Assembly (NCBI RefSeq): GCF_040834005.1
Contig: NZ_CP162129.1
Coordinates: forward strand, 4,537,501 to 4,601,500
Direction of reading: 5' to 3'
Length of the DNA: 64,000 nucleotides
Origin: Paenibacillus sp. PL2-23
GTDB taxonomy: Bacteria > Bacillota > Bacilli > Paenibacillales > Paenibacillaceae
Below the pieces are notes generated by a model, which was not told the origin of the DNA, did not search any database, and worked only from the letters and a program-made list of their open reading frames with translations. Of the stretch, positions 7,657 to 17,825 are shown piece after piece. Made by a program: the position numbers and the translations under genes. The first letter of the stretch is position 1, and each line of letters starts with the position of its first letter.

Positions 7657-8769
7657 ATGTCCTATAAACAAAAAAGAGGTTTCAAGTGGCTGGTCGCAGC
7701 TATCCTCGTTCTGCTGCTGCTCTATTTGCTCCGGCTTAACGGGCAATTATTATGGCCTCTGTGGAAAGCGATAAGCGCCGTATTCGTTCCGCTTGCGCTG
7801 ACGGGCGTCTTCTATTACATGCTGCGTCCGCTCGTCGAAGCGCTTGTACGTCGAAGAACACCGCGCGGCTTCGCGGTGCTGCTAGTATTCTTATTCTCCG
7901 GCGGATTGCTGGCAGGTGTAATCCTTACAGCAGGACCGTTCATTCGCAATCAATTCACAGACTTTGCGGCTCAGGTGCCCGACATGATTAACTTCGCCGC
8001 GGAAACGCTTGAATCGCTGCGCGACGAGCATGAAGAGCTGTCCCCTCCTATCCAGGAGGCCATCCCTAACGTAAGCAATGAGCTGGCTTCGGAATGGAAT
8101 CGTTATGCTGGTTTGTTTGCGAACAGCCTCATCCGACTTATTGAGTGGATCAGCAGCGCGCTGCTCATCCTCAGTCTCATTCCGTTCATCCTCTACTATG
8201 CGCTGAAGGATGGAGAGCAGCTGACTCCGAGGCTGGTTCAACTGGCGCCGAAACGTTACCAGCACGGCATGCCCGCTATGCTGGAGGAGCTGGATGACTC
8301 GCTTGCCTCCTATATTCGGGGCAAGCTGATTGTCTCGCTGCTAGTCGGCATCATGCTGCTGGCCTGCTATCTGATCATCGGCCTCGATTACGCGCTGGTG
8401 CTGGCCTTCATCGGCATGTTCGCCAATATTATCCCTTTCTTCGGCCCCGTTATCGGCGCCGTCCCAGCCATGCTCGTCGCTCTGTTCCAGGATCCGGTCA
8501 AAGCGCTGTATATTCTGGCCATTACCGTTATCGTGCAGCAGATCGAAGGCAACTTCATCTCCCCGCAGGTCATGGGCCGCACGCTGGATATTCACCCTGT
8601 AACCGTAATCGTGCTCATCCTCGCGGCGGGAAGCGTCTCCGGCTTGCTCGGCATCCTGCTGGTCGTCCCGGCTTACGCGGCGGCGAAGGTGATTTACCGC
8701 CATGTGTCGGCGATGCGGGAGGAGGAGCAAGCCGGCACGAGAACGCATAGGGCAGAAGGGGAGTGTTAG
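7657..8769 (+). CDS. AI-2E family transporter (PerM/YdiK superfamily)
   Basis: Integral membrane protein of 370 aa with about eight helices: two at the N-terminus (residues 10-60), one near 75-95, a soluble segment at 100-150, then helices from 165 onward. The family signatures are YYALKDGEQL near 190, IRGKLIVSLLVGIM near 225, ANIIPFFGPVIGAVPA near 265 and EGNFISPQVMG near 300. Family members export small molecules such as AI-2 or act as ion antiporters; the substrate here cannot be told. GAGGTGAGCCT precedes the ATG. The stop codon runs into a perfect GC-rich hairpin. Confidence 0.9.
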   Translation: MSYKQKRGFKWLVAAILVLLLLYLLRLNGQLLWPLWKAISAVFVPLALTGVFYYMLRPLVEALVRRRTPRGFAVLLVFLFSGGLLAGVILTAGPFIRNQFTDFAAQVPDMINFAAETLESLRDEHEELSPPIQEAIPNVSNELASEWNRYAGLFANSLIRLIEWISSALLILSLIPFILYYALKDGEQLTPRLVQLAPKRYQHGMPAMLEELDDSLASYIRGKLIVSLLVGIMLLACYLIIGLDYALVLAFIGMFANIIPFFGPVIGAVPAMLVALFQDPVKALYILAITVIVQQIEGNFISPQVMGRTLDIHPVTVIVLILAAGSVSGLLGILLVVPAYAAAKVIYRHVSAMREEEQAGTRTHRAEGEC

Positions 8770-8790
8770 AGGCGCGCTTAGCGCGCCTCT
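8768..8790 (+). terminator. Perfect GC-rich hairpin after the AI-2E gene
   Basis: AGAGGCGCGC and GCGCGCCTCT form a perfect 10-bp stem with a 3-nt TTA loop, starting in the stop codon. There is no T run on the plus strand after it, so it may act as a weak terminator or 3'-end stabiliser, and it directly precedes the 51-bp repeat array. Confidence 0.6.
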
Positions 8791-8796
8791 CCAAAA

Positions 8797-9051
8797 CCCC
8801 CGTCGCAGCTCGAATAGACGTTTCTGGCACTTCTATTTGCTCCGAAGCCCCCGCCTCAGGACATTTAGACGTTCCTAGCACGTCTATTTGCACCAAACTA
8901 CCCGTCCCCGCACGAATAGACGTTTCTGGCACTTCTATTCGCTCCCAAACCCCCGCCCCAGCTCGTTTAGACGTTTCTGACACGTCTATTTGCTCCCAAA
9001 CCCCCGTCACGGCTCATTTAGACGTTTCTGACACGTCTATTTGCTCCGAAC
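8797..9051. repeat. Five tandem 51-bp units with an internal palindrome
   Basis: Units begin at 8797, 8848, 8899, 8950 and 9001, with exactly 51-bp spacing. Each has a CCCCCGtC-type start, a variable block, and the core TAGACGT-ttctgac-ACGTCTA, a 7-bp inverted repeat that is perfect in units 4 and 5 and has one or two mismatches in the others. Mutations fall mainly in the spacer or as alternative arm bases. It lies in the gap between the AI-2E gene and the convergent surface-protein gene. Confidence 0.9.
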
Positions 9052-9056
9052 CCCAC

Positions 9057-9170
9057 GTTCAAAGTGGAGCAGCAACACACCGCGCGTGCCGGATTTGAAC
9101 GATAAATCGTTCAAAGTGGTGCAGCATCACACTGCGAGTGCTGGAGTTGAACGATAAATCGTTCAACACG
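9057..9170. repeat. Two 52-bp repeats plus partial third, with palindrome TTGAACGAT-AA-ATCGTTCAA
   Basis: Units start at 9057 and 9109, and a partial copy starts at 9161 (all begin GTTCAA). The boundary of each unit is a 9-bp perfect inverted repeat around AA. It directly abuts the 51-bp array but differs from it in sequence. Confidence 0.85.
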
Positions 9171-9281
9171 CCAGATTGGAGCTCTAAGTGTGTTTTATGT
9201 CCGTTACCTCTTGCGCCTCTGTACGCATCTGAACCGGAAACCCGCTTCACCCCGAAACTTTATCTACTCTATACTGTTGAA

Positions 9282-9329
9282 AAGAGGGCGCCCCGCCATT
9301 CCAACAAGCAGAATGGAGGACGCCCTCTT
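9282..9329 (-). terminator. Terminator of the giant surface-protein gene
   Basis: On the minus strand AAGAGGGCG pairs with CGCCCTCTT around an inner CCATTC/GAATGG stem, followed by TTTTC. It begins just past the stop codon of the minus-strand gene. Confidence 0.85.
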
Positions 9330-9333
9330 CTAT

Positions 9334-12300
9334 TTAGTCAATTAAGCCCGACTTCGTCAGCACGTTGCTCAGCAATTGAGCCGTCTCGGCGCGAGACACC
9401 GAGCGGTTCGGCTTCAGGCTGCCGTCTTGGTAGCCGGAAGCGATGCCTGCATGAAGCGCGGATGCGATGGCTTGCTCCGCCCAGACAGGGATCGCCGCGC
9501 GATCCGGTGCAGCCTGCAGCAGCGTTGCCGCTTCAGCCTCAGCTGCTTCCGGCATGCCTGCCAGCTTCCAGGCGCGTCCCAGGATGACCAGCGCTTCAGC
9601 GCGCGTAATCAAGCCCTGCGGACGGAAGGTTCCGTCCTGATAGCCTGTAATGAGGCCGTAGCGCGCGGCTGCGGATACAGCTGGCTCATACCAGGCGTCA
9701 ACGGACACATCCTTGAACGAAGCCGCTCCAGACAGGGATGGCAGTCCTAGCGCTCTTACAGCCATGGAAGCGAACTCCGCTCGCGTAATGCTGCCATTTG
9801 GATCAAAGCGCTGCTCGCTCTTGCCGTTAACGATCAGTCTGGATGCCATGCTCTCCACAACGCTCTTCGCCCAATGGCCATTCATATCGGAGAAGGAACG
9901 ATTATGATAGACGATCGTGTACAAGCTGTTTGTCAAGCTGTTCATGTTAGCCCAATAACTTCCGTTCCGTTCGTAGACGACAGTCGGCACATGCTGCATC
10001 GTGCCATCCGACTCGACACGAACGCCTGTCGTGATTTGGTTCGAACGCTCCTGGTCACCCACCAGGATGGATCGGCCAACGTATTCCATCAGGCGCTCCG
10101 GTTTGAAGGAACGGCCTTCATAGCTGTATTCGACCGTGAAGTCCACTGGATCCGCAAGCAGCGTCAGACCGTTCTGCTCTGCCTGAAGCTTCGCCTTGTC
10201 CGCCGCCTCTTGGGAAGCAGGCATCATCTCGATTACAACCTTAATGTCCTCCAGCTTGGCAGCTTCGCCGAATTGACGACGCACGCTTTCGATATCCATT
10301 ACAGCAGCGGATATCGTATACGCCGCACGATCCGTGCGAATGTCAAGCTTCAAGCGTTTGTTCTCCATCAGCTTGACCATGTCGCCCGTCAGCTCCTGCA
10401 CCTTCGCGTAGGACCCGTTAGGGACCGATACGGAGACGGTGTCTCCCTGTGACATGGTGCCGACCAAGCCAACCAGTTCGGTACGACGGAATGCCACATT
10501 AACATAATTTTGTCCGTTTGCCGATGCAAGCTTTCCATCCGCAATTCGGAAGTTGCCGTTCACATCCACATTCATCGTATCATTGAGCACAGGCGCAGCC
10601 CGCAAAATTTTCACCGCGTAATGGCGCGACTGCAGACGATCCTCGGATTCTACCTGAATATCGACATAATTGCTTCCATAGGACGGAAGAGTTACCTCGA
10701 AGCTGCCGCCGCCTTGCAGCGACTTGCCGTTGGCCGTGACGATCGCCGACTCATCCTCCGCATAAGCGGTAATCGTAACTTGGCTTCCCATGTAGCTCTT
10801 ATTCGTAATGGAATAGTTCAATCTCCACGGCGAGAAGGTAGTGGAGAGCTCCTGTCCCTTCACCTCAAGCTCGCTCAGGTTAGCCCCAAACTCAGGCTCT
10901 GACTGTCTAAGCACCCTGATGGCGTATGCCTTCGTATCGCCGTTCTCCGCAGTGACGGAGAGGCGAATTACATTAGTTCCCGCAGTGAGCGGAATGTTCA
11001 TGCTGCCAGTGAATGGCTGCCCTGCTACGCTAATGGCTGCAGCTGCATCCGCCGCATTAGCCAAGATCACAACAGATTGCACGCCAGCTGGAACAGCGGC
11101 CTCATAGTCCGTAATGCCGCTCTCGAACGCAGAGGTAAGCTCATAACCAGCAATGGCCAGATTGCTTAGATCGGCGTTGCTGCTTGGCTCACGCGTGATC
11201 GTCACGACGTAAGTGCGGTCTTTTTGCCCATTTGGCGAAGTCACCTTCACCTCTAAGGCGTTCTCACCCACAACAAGCGGAATCGATGCGGATGCGAGGC
11301 CGTTAGGCACCGCAGCACCATTAACCGTAATGGTCGAGGCGCTGGCGTAAGCCGTGGCTGTAACCGTCGTGTATGCCGTTTCATTCGGAACAGTCAGCTC
11401 GTATGCCGTACGAAGCACATCAAAGCTCATATTCAGCTCGCCTGCATCGACGGACAGTCCATTCAACGCCGCAATGTCTGCAACATTTCTTGTTACTTGA
11501 ATGGTATACGTCTTAAGGCTGTTGTCAGCGGCGCGGACCTGCACGCTTACGCTTGCGCCGTTCTGACCGATCTCAACGGCTCCAGAGCTGTTCTCATCCA
11601 CAGCCATGCCATTGACCGTAACAGTCGAGCCTAGTCCAGCGGCGACAGCCCATACTTGAACATGGCTGGTAGCGGGATCAAGCAGCAACGAATATTGTGT
11701 TGTCTGAGGGTCGAAGGCTGGCGTCAGCTCACCCATATCAAAAGCCAGAGCCGACAGATCGGCAGCTTGCTCGATACCGGACGGTGGCGCTCCCGCATCC
11801 TTCAGCAGGTCCAGCTTGTAAGTTGTTTCATTGCCCACCTCATCCGCTGCCGTCATGACAACAGGCAGCAGGCCGTCAGCTGCAGCAATCGGCAGGTAGG
11901 CGCGGAACTCGCCCCGCTCATCCACCGGAATGAGCATACCGTTCGCCATCAGCTTAACGCCTGGCTCCGCGGCGCCGCTGAACACCACACGTTCCCCGCC
12001 GACCACCTGTCCGCTGACAGGCTGCTCGACATACAAGTGAGGTGCCGTACGATCCACGAACAGCTTGTGGAAATGCGAATAACGATCGCCGTCCTCAGTG
12101 ACGGTCTCAATCAGAATTTCATAATCGCGTTCAGTCAGTCCCTCCAGCGAGAACGATGCGTCTGCGTCAACATCCGCGGTTTCAGTCCCATAAGACTGCC
12201 CGTTAACGAACAGCTCAGCCGAGATCGCCTGATCCGTCGAAACTCGCAGCGTCAGATCGGCTGCCGATGTCACCGTTAGAGGAAGCTGCTCGTCCGAGCC

Positions 12301-15300
12301 TGCTTCCGCATAATATGGCGTATACAGCTTATCGGATTTGGCGACATTGCCTGTATCCACCGTAACGGATACATCAGCAGGATTCGGCTCAGGAATAAAT
12401 ATCTCCACTACATCGGAAAGTCCGCTGTATGCCGCTCCCCCATCATGCTCTCGAATGGCCATAACTGCCAGTCGATAGGTCTCGCCCGCTTCCAGTGCGA
12501 AAGTGGCTTCCTGCTGATCGCCATTCAATGGCTCTATGTCGAATGCCGATCCGCTGTATAGCGGATTGTCCGCTTCATCGACCATCAGCACTCGGTAGTA
12601 AGTGACCTGCTCGGCGTTCTCATCTGTGAATTGGATGCGCGCCTCGCTGTTGCCGACTGCGACTGCCGTTAAATCCTGAACGGTTGGCAGCACCTCACTC
12701 GCCTCAACAGCTATCGGGGTGTCCGACAGACGGTACATCGGACCAAACGATTCGCTGTCTGCCAGCAGGACGAGCCAGTATTGTCCCGGCATATAACCAT
12801 CCGGCAGCGTAATCTCGCCAATGCCGCTCGGTGGAAGCTGCTGGGCGACAATCTCACCCACACGCTCCTCCTCATTCGGTACGATCATCACGCTGACGTT
12901 CGTATCCGCCTTCGGATTCTCAACCTTCCACGTCAGCTTGTACGTGTTCATCTCTTCTGTCGCTTGCGCAGTAAAGCCCGTTATTGCCGGCGCAAGCGGA
13001 GCCTTGTACAGGTCCAGCGTGTACCAGCCGGCCGACTTGACTGTCCATAAGCCAATCGTATCAATATCTACCGCCACGTACAGCATCTGATCCTCTTCAT
13101 TCCAGATCGCGTTGCGGTTCGCTGCTTCCTCAGACGCCACAATGGGGTACGCCACTCCATTCGGACGCTCGATAGACGTCCCTTCCATAGGACCAGAGAT
13201 GGCGAATACATAACGTTCCTTTTCTTCCATGCTGAGGGTGATGACTCGTTCCTCGGAGGCATACACATCGCCCAAATCCTCCGCGCCGCCGTTCACAACA
13301 TAGCCGTTAACGACGGGATAATGATTCGACTTCACCATCCACCAGCCATATTGGTCAACATCGATCAGGATCATCATGCTCTGTCGAGCTTCGTTGTAGT
13401 CGGCATTCCAGCCCGGCAGCTCCGAATTCGTCTGCAGCTCGTACAGCGTGCCATCTGGCCGGTACAGCTGAACATCCTCAGCCGTATGCTCGATTTCCAG
13501 CAAGGCTTGACCATTAAAGCTTCTATCCAGCTCGAACAGCGCTTCATGCTCCTCCGAGAGCACCCATGCCAGCGCCTCTTCCATCGTCTTGCCTGGTCTA
13601 ATCTGGTATGCGCCTGCTGTCACATCCTCACCGGCCGCTGCCAGCCACATGCCCGCCAGAGCGGCGTCTGCCAGCACGTACAACGTTCCCGTTGACTCAT
13701 CGCGGTAAGCATTCCAGCCTGGGTGTCCGTTGTCCAGCTGCAGCGTATACGGTCTGCCATCCGGCTGATAGAGAGTGGTATCCACGCCAGCGCCTTGGAG
13801 CTCCAGCATAACGAGGCTCGGTTCAGCCAGCTGAATGCCCGTGAAGCTCGTTTCCTCCGCCTGGGTCATTCCGTTCACCAGCTGCGTGAACGACAGCTCC
13901 GAATCGCGGTACAGCAAGTGCTGCTCACCGATTGCGACAGCTTCACTCGCTGTTACATGCCAAGCTCCAATCTGGTCAAACTCGACCTCCACCAACACGG
14001 TATTCTCGCTGTCAAGGTACACAGCATTGGCTTCCTTGCCATTGACGTCTGTGAAACGCACATCGTACGGAGTTCCGTCCGGCTTCCGCAGCGCAAGAGA
14101 CGTATCCGCCCCAGTGCCTGTCAATACGAGCACTGAACGACGCTTCTCGTCGATCGGGAACGTATGCAGCACGTTTTGGCCATCGCTTGTCGCAGCAACC
14201 TGAGGAAGAACGCTTCGCGACCAGCTAACCGCCTCTTCCGCCAGCACATACCCGCGCTCCGATGCTTGCAGACCCGTCAGGTCAACTAAGCGGATGCCTG
14301 TCAGATGCTCCAGATTGCCTTCTTCGCTGCTTAGCAGCGTTGTTTGCACGGCGCCCAGCGCAGCCGCCGAGCTGGTTGAGCCCAGTAAAGCTGAAGGCTC
14401 ATTGCCAAGCAGACGTTCTATCATTTCAGTCCCAATTCCGCTTGGGGCTAGAGCAAACCCGAACCATTTGCCAATTTTCTTGATTCCGCTGCTGACAGCC
14501 TTAACTGCTGTGCTGCCAACATTTTTCACCAGGTTAACTGCACCATTCACTACATTTTTCAGTGTTGCGGACAGATCCACCTTGAAATCTACATCGTTAT
14601 TACTGAATTTATAGGTCGTAGTGAAGCCTACGCCGATAACCGACAAGCCGCCCTTGGCTATGTCCTTATTAACTCCCAGCTCTGCGGAAGACAGCTTCTG
14701 TCCGCCAACAACCGGAATGCTCTTCGGAATTTGTAATCTGCCCTTGGCATGGCCCGCCAGGTCTGAAGGGTGGAAATATTTGCCCATGACCTCGCCAACC
14801 AGAATATCCAGCAGGTTCACATTAGCCGTCACCTGGAAGCCAGGCTTCGTGTAGCCCTTGATTCCCGTTGGATTCACAACAACAAACAAATCCAGATCCG
14901 AGACATTAACCGTGTAGATCGCAAGCTTCCCGCTGGCGCCAAAATGATTAGCCGAAACCTCCGCATCCAGCGGATTTACGTTCACCATATTGTTGCCATT
15001 GAAGATTGGCGTCACCATATCGGACAAGCCGCCCAGCAGACGGAAGGTCAATGGCCCCGTCGTTTGATCCGCAAGATTGGCGATGCCTCCGCCCAATCTC
15101 GTAAATTGAGCGCCTGTGCTCGCAATTGGGATTTTGGTATGGACAGCGAACGAAATGGCATCCAGCTTGGACTTCTTAATGGCCAAGTCCATCTCGAAGC
15201 CGACCTTATACTTCCGAAGACCAGCCGTGGCGCCGAAGCTGTAGCGCGGCAGGCTCGTGTTAATGCCTACCCGCAACTCCGAGCTGTCGATCGGTCCCGT

Positions 15301-17664
15301 CTTAAATTCGGCGGCAAGCTTGAAGTCCGCATCCAGCTCCACACGGGAGCCGATAAAGTCCAGACCGTTCACAACGGCTTCACCGCCAATTCGTGTGCCG
15401 CCCTTCGTAAAGCCGACCTCAATGTCGCCTTTGACGCGAATGCCTTTATCAATAAATGAGATCGAATGTACATTGACCGGAGTCGAAAGTCCCAAATAAT
15501 CGGATGATATGAAATTGTCTCGTAGAACAAATTCGAAGTCCTGGGGCGACAGCTCGAATTCGCCTTCATGCAAGGTGTAGGCTGTCAGCACAGACAGGCT
15601 TCCCTTGCCGTTCACATACAAGCGTCCATTGCCGCGAATAACATCGTATTCGCCCGTCTTGTCGACGGTCAAGGAAGAGCCCTTGAACAGCAAATTGCCG
15701 TTTAACGTCACCGCCTCGGCAGGATCACTGAGTCTGAAGATACCAGGCTCGCTGGCGTTTTCCTTGAATGGCCCGCGCAGCACAATTTGGCTAACTTGAC
15801 CTGGCTTCGCATTCATATTGTCCGCCGTTACTTCGTTGTAGCTACGCGACCGATATACAGGATCGTCGGTTACCGTAAGTACGCCCGGCATATCGCCTTC
15901 CTCGAAGAAGGAATGCCGCAGCTTCAAGCCGTATTGTCCCAGCGCCAGATCATCCGGGAGCTTCAAGGAGATATGCGTGTCGCTGGCGAATACGACATCG
16001 GCTGCTCCAATTGGAAGAGTTGCCGATTCCCCAACAAGCTCGAAGTCGATGCCGTTCATCCGCTTACGAAGCTTGTTGAAGCCCGAGCCCACCACGGACA
16101 ACGACTTCTTGTCATCGATGAATAGATGCGACGGGCCTGCAGAATTGTATTTTACATCCGTCGGGAGCATCGGCTCCTCGATAACAAAGCTGGAGCTTTG
16201 TCCATACGCCGTGCCTCTTGCATTGGTAGCGTAAGCACGCGTCTCATACGTATGGGGGTCGTAATCAACATTTTCCAAGAGATTCGGAATCGCAACCTGG
16301 AAGCTGCCGCCCTGCTCCAGAATAGACGGGCTTCCCTGCGATCTCAGCCACGTCTCAGAGCCAGTCTCCCGGTATTCGACGCCCCAATTCGTAATGGTCT
16401 CTCGTCCCGTACCGATAATCTGAACGCCTACAGTCGCTGAGAGACTGCTATAGGATGGGGTTACAGTCCCCGTGGCGACGCTTGGCGGCAAGGAGAAGAT
16501 AATGTCCTTGTACACGCCATATTCCGTCGATACCCGGAAGGATGGCTCACCGCCATTGCCCCGGAAGTAGACCCGCGCCGATCCGTCGGCACCCGTCGTG
16601 AGGGTTGGAGCGCTGGACAAATCGCTTGTGTTATCATCGGGATCCACAAACGTAATACTGGACTCCTGGCTGATCGACAGCTGAATGCCCGGAGCAGGCT
16701 GTCCGCTCATATTGGTCAGCACAAGATCGGTATAGTACCCGTAGGTATCATTCAAAAAAGTCGAATATTCCAGCTTGGCTGGCGCTTCCGCGTAGCAACC
16801 GCAGCTGGCGTCGATGGGGTCATGCCGGTTCGTGAAATACCACTTGCGAATGTCGTGATTCTGATAGGCGCTTCCCGTCGCGGAGGTGAAGCCCGCGTAT
16901 ACCTCTTCCGCGCCCAGAACCGAGGTCAGATTAACGCCTGTTTTCGTCAGAAGCGGAGTAGACGGACGGGTGCTGTTATTGCTCACATACACCTTGACCG
17001 TCTGGGCCAAGCCATCGTAGTCAACCCAGGCATGGTAAGGTCCGCCTTGCTTGAAGTTATAGGAGGTTGCGTAATCCGTGCCGGCCGTCTTGCCGGAATG
17101 ATTGACGCTGCCGTTAAAGTGAATGGCTACATGTCGGTCGTCGGGATCGCTGATAGGCGCTTCCGCGTTCCTGTAGGTATCGAATTCGATGCCTATGCTC
17201 TTGCCTATGCCCCCGTATCCGATGCCATTGCCTATGCTGCCGGCATCATTGGAGTTGGTCTGCAAGGTGAAAACCAGGCCGTCCGCTCCCGGAGGAATTT
17301 CTCCTTCGTTCAGCGTGCCTGGATCTGACAGCTGGAATTCAAAGTATGTACTGAACGACTTCTGATCCTGAAGCGATACACGCTCCCTGTTGAATACCGT
17401 CCCAAATCTGTTGCCTTGGGCTGGAGTGAGTCGCAGCGATGAGCCTTGAACTGAGGCTGAGCCGTTAAATTGAAGGCGTGAGGCCGCCTGCGTGAAATCA
17501 TCATACAGAAAAGTTATGTACTTGGTTGGTGACGGCGCAGCCGACACAACCTCTGGCCGCCAGCCTCCCACAAACGCTGCCTGCGAGATGAGCAGCAGAG
17601 CCAGCAGCAGGGCCAGCTTGGACTTCATTCCTTTCTTCACCTTTTGCAATTCCTTCAAAGCCAT
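9334..17664 (-). CDS. Giant SLH-anchored surface protein with L-type lectin and cadherin-like domains
   Basis: 2776-aa secreted cell-wall protein. Signal peptide at residues 1-42. A legume-lectin-like (L-type) beta-sandwich domain at about 47-290 includes GADGLVFTLQ and SIGIEFDTYRN. Ig/TIG-like modules follow to about 610 (SVVGSGFNKL), then a long beta-rich region at about 640-1100 of unknown type and repeated beta modules at about 1130-1600. One fibronectin-III-like module lies near 1655-1760. Four cadherin-like beta-sandwich repeats span about 1960-2320 (each with the LSNL..LTPAF...Y.A pattern), and three SLH motifs span about 2590-2776 (DMNGHWAK, DVSVDAWYE, ITRAE). Start ATG at 17664 has AGGGAGG 9 nt upstream. 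SLH motifs bind pyruvylated wall polymer, so the protein is S-layer associated; the lectin suggests glycan binding. Ligand unknown. Confidence 0.9.
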   Translation of the reverse strand: MALKELQKVKKGMKSKLALLLALLLISQAAFVGGWRPEVVSAAPSPTKYITFLYDDFTQAASRLQFNGSASVQGSSLRLTPAQGNRFGTVFNRERVSLQDQKSFSTYFEFQLSDPGTLNEGEIPPGADGLVFTLQTNSNDAGSIGNGIGYGGIGKSIGIEFDTYRNAEAPISDPDDRHVAIHFNGSVNHSGKTAGTDYATSYNFKQGGPYHAWVDYDGLAQTVKVYVSNNSTRPSTPLLTKTGVNLTSVLGAEEVYAGFTSATGSAYQNHDIRKWYFTNRHDPIDASCGCYAEAPAKLEYSTFLNDTYGYYTDLVLTNMSGQPAPGIQLSISQESSITFVDPDDNTSDLSSAPTLTTGADGSARVYFRGNGGEPSFRVSTEYGVYKDIIFSLPPSVATGTVTPSYSSLSATVGVQIIGTGRETITNWGVEYRETGSETWLRSQGSPSILEQGGSFQVAIPNLLENVDYDPHTYETRAYATNARGTAYGQSSSFVIEEPMLPTDVKYNSAGPSHLFIDDKKSLSVVGSGFNKLRKRMNGIDFELVGESATLPIGAADVVFASDTHISLKLPDDLALGQYGLKLRHSFFEEGDMPGVLTVTDDPVYRSRSYNEVTADNMNAKPGQVSQIVLRGPFKENASEPGIFRLSDPAEAVTLNGNLLFKGSSLTVDKTGEYDVIRGNGRLYVNGKGSLSVLTAYTLHEGEFELSPQDFEFVLRDNFISSDYLGLSTPVNVHSISFIDKGIRVKGDIEVGFTKGGTRIGGEAVVNGLDFIGSRVELDADFKLAAEFKTGPIDSSELRVGINTSLPRYSFGATAGLRKYKVGFEMDLAIKKSKLDAISFAVHTKIPIASTGAQFTRLGGGIANLADQTTGPLTFRLLGGLSDMVTPIFNGNNMVNVNPLDAEVSANHFGASGKLAIYTVNVSDLDLFVVVNPTGIKGYTKPGFQVTANVNLLDILVGEVMGKYFHPSDLAGHAKGRLQIPKSIPVVGGQKLSSAELGVNKDIAKGGLSVIGVGFTTTYKFSNNDVDFKVDLSATLKNVVNGAVNLVKNVGSTAVKAVSSGIKKIGKWFGFALAPSGIGTEMIERLLGNEPSALLGSTSSAAALGAVQTTLLSSEEGNLEHLTGIRLVDLTGLQASERGYVLAEEAVSWSRSVLPQVAATSDGQNVLHTFPIDEKRRSVLVLTGTGADTSLALRKPDGTPYDVRFTDVNGKEANAVYLDSENTVLVEVEFDQIGAWHVTASEAVAIGEQHLLYRDSELSFTQLVNGMTQAEETSFTGIQLAEPSLVMLELQGAGVDTTLYQPDGRPYTLQLDNGHPGWNAYRDESTGTLYVLADAALAGMWLAAAGEDVTAGAYQIRPGKTMEEALAWVLSEEHEALFELDRSFNGQALLEIEHTAEDVQLYRPDGTLYELQTNSELPGWNADYNEARQSMMILIDVDQYGWWMVKSNHYPVVNGYVVNGGAEDLGDVYASEERVITLSMEEKERYVFAISGPMEGTSIERPNGVAYPIVASEEAANRNAIWNEEDQMLYVAVDIDTIGLWTVKSAGWYTLDLYKAPLAPAITGFTAQATEEMNTYKLTWKVENPKADTNVSVMIVPNEEERVGEIVAQQLPPSGIGEITLPDGYMPGQYWLVLLADSESFGPMYRLSDTPIAVEASEVLPTVQDLTAVAVGNSEARIQFTDENAEQVTYYRVLMVDEADNPLYSGSAFDIEPLNGDQQEATFALEAGETYRLAVMAIREHDGGAAYSGLSDVVEIFIPEPNPADVSVTVDTGNVAKSDKLYTPYYAEAGSDEQLPLTVTSAADLTLRVSTDQAISAELFVNGQSYGTETADVDADASFSLEGLTERDYEILIETVTEDGDRYSHFHKLFVDRTAPHLYVEQPVSGQVVGGERVVFSGAAEPGVKLMANGMLIPVDERGEFRAYLPIAAADGLLPVVMTAADEVGNETTYKLDLLKDAGAPPSGIEQAADLSALAFDMGELTPAFDPQTTQYSLLLDPATSHVQVWAVAAGLGSTVTVNGMAVDENSSGAVEIGQNGASVSVQVRAADNSLKTYTIQVTRNVADIAALNGLSVDAGELNMSFDVLRTAYELTVPNETAYTTVTATAYASASTITVNGAAVPNGLASASIPLVVGENALEVKVTSPNGQKDRTYVVTITREPSSNADLSNLAIAGYELTSAFESGITDYEAAVPAGVQSVVILANAADAAAAISVAGQPFTGSMNIPLTAGTNVIRLSVTAENGDTKAYAIRVLRQSEPEFGANLSELEVKGQELSTTFSPWRLNYSITNKSYMGSQVTITAYAEDESAIVTANGKSLQGGGSFEVTLPSYGSNYVDIQVESEDRLQSRHYAVKILRAAPVLNDTMNVDVNGNFRIADGKLASANGQNYVNVAFRRTELVGLVGTMSQGDTVSVSVPNGSYAKVQELTGDMVKLMENKRLKLDIRTDRAAYTISAAVMDIESVRRQFGEAAKLEDIKVVIEMMPASQEAADKAKLQAEQNGLTLLADPVDFTVEYSYEGRSFKPERLMEYVGRSILVGDQERSNQITTGVRVESDGTMQHVPTVVYERNGSYWANMNSLTNSLYTIVYHNRSFSDMNGHWAKSVVESMASRLIVNGKSEQRFDPNGSITRAEFASMAVRALGLPSLSGAASFKDVSVDAWYEPAVSAAARYGLITGYQDGTFRPQGLITRAEALVILGRAWKLAGMPEAAEAEAATLLQAAPDRAAIPVWAEQAIASALHAGIASGYQDGSLKPNRSVSRAETAQLLSNVLTKSGLID

Positions 17665-17825
17665 GTCGTTAGTCCTCCCTATTTGCCGATGAAGCATGGG
17701 CATTTTCTCCTAATCGACATCATATGACAAGGACATTAGCAAAACCTGAACAAGACTAAGCTCCCCTGCTGCCTCGGGTAAACGATCTGTCGATTCCCTA
17801 GCTCCCGCTGCAAGGCAGAAGCAGA

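Noticed and set aside
8763-9098. Open frames on both strands across the 51-bp repeats (17-aa repeat peptides such as ARIDVSGTSICS)
   Set aside because: A 51-bp period keeps any stop-free frame open, there are no ribosome sites, and base changes track palindrome arms rather than codons.
17665-17825. Riboswitch upstream of the giant surface-protein gene
   Set aside because: The leader is about 160 nt with no c-di-GMP, T-box or other known riboswitch core that I can recognise.
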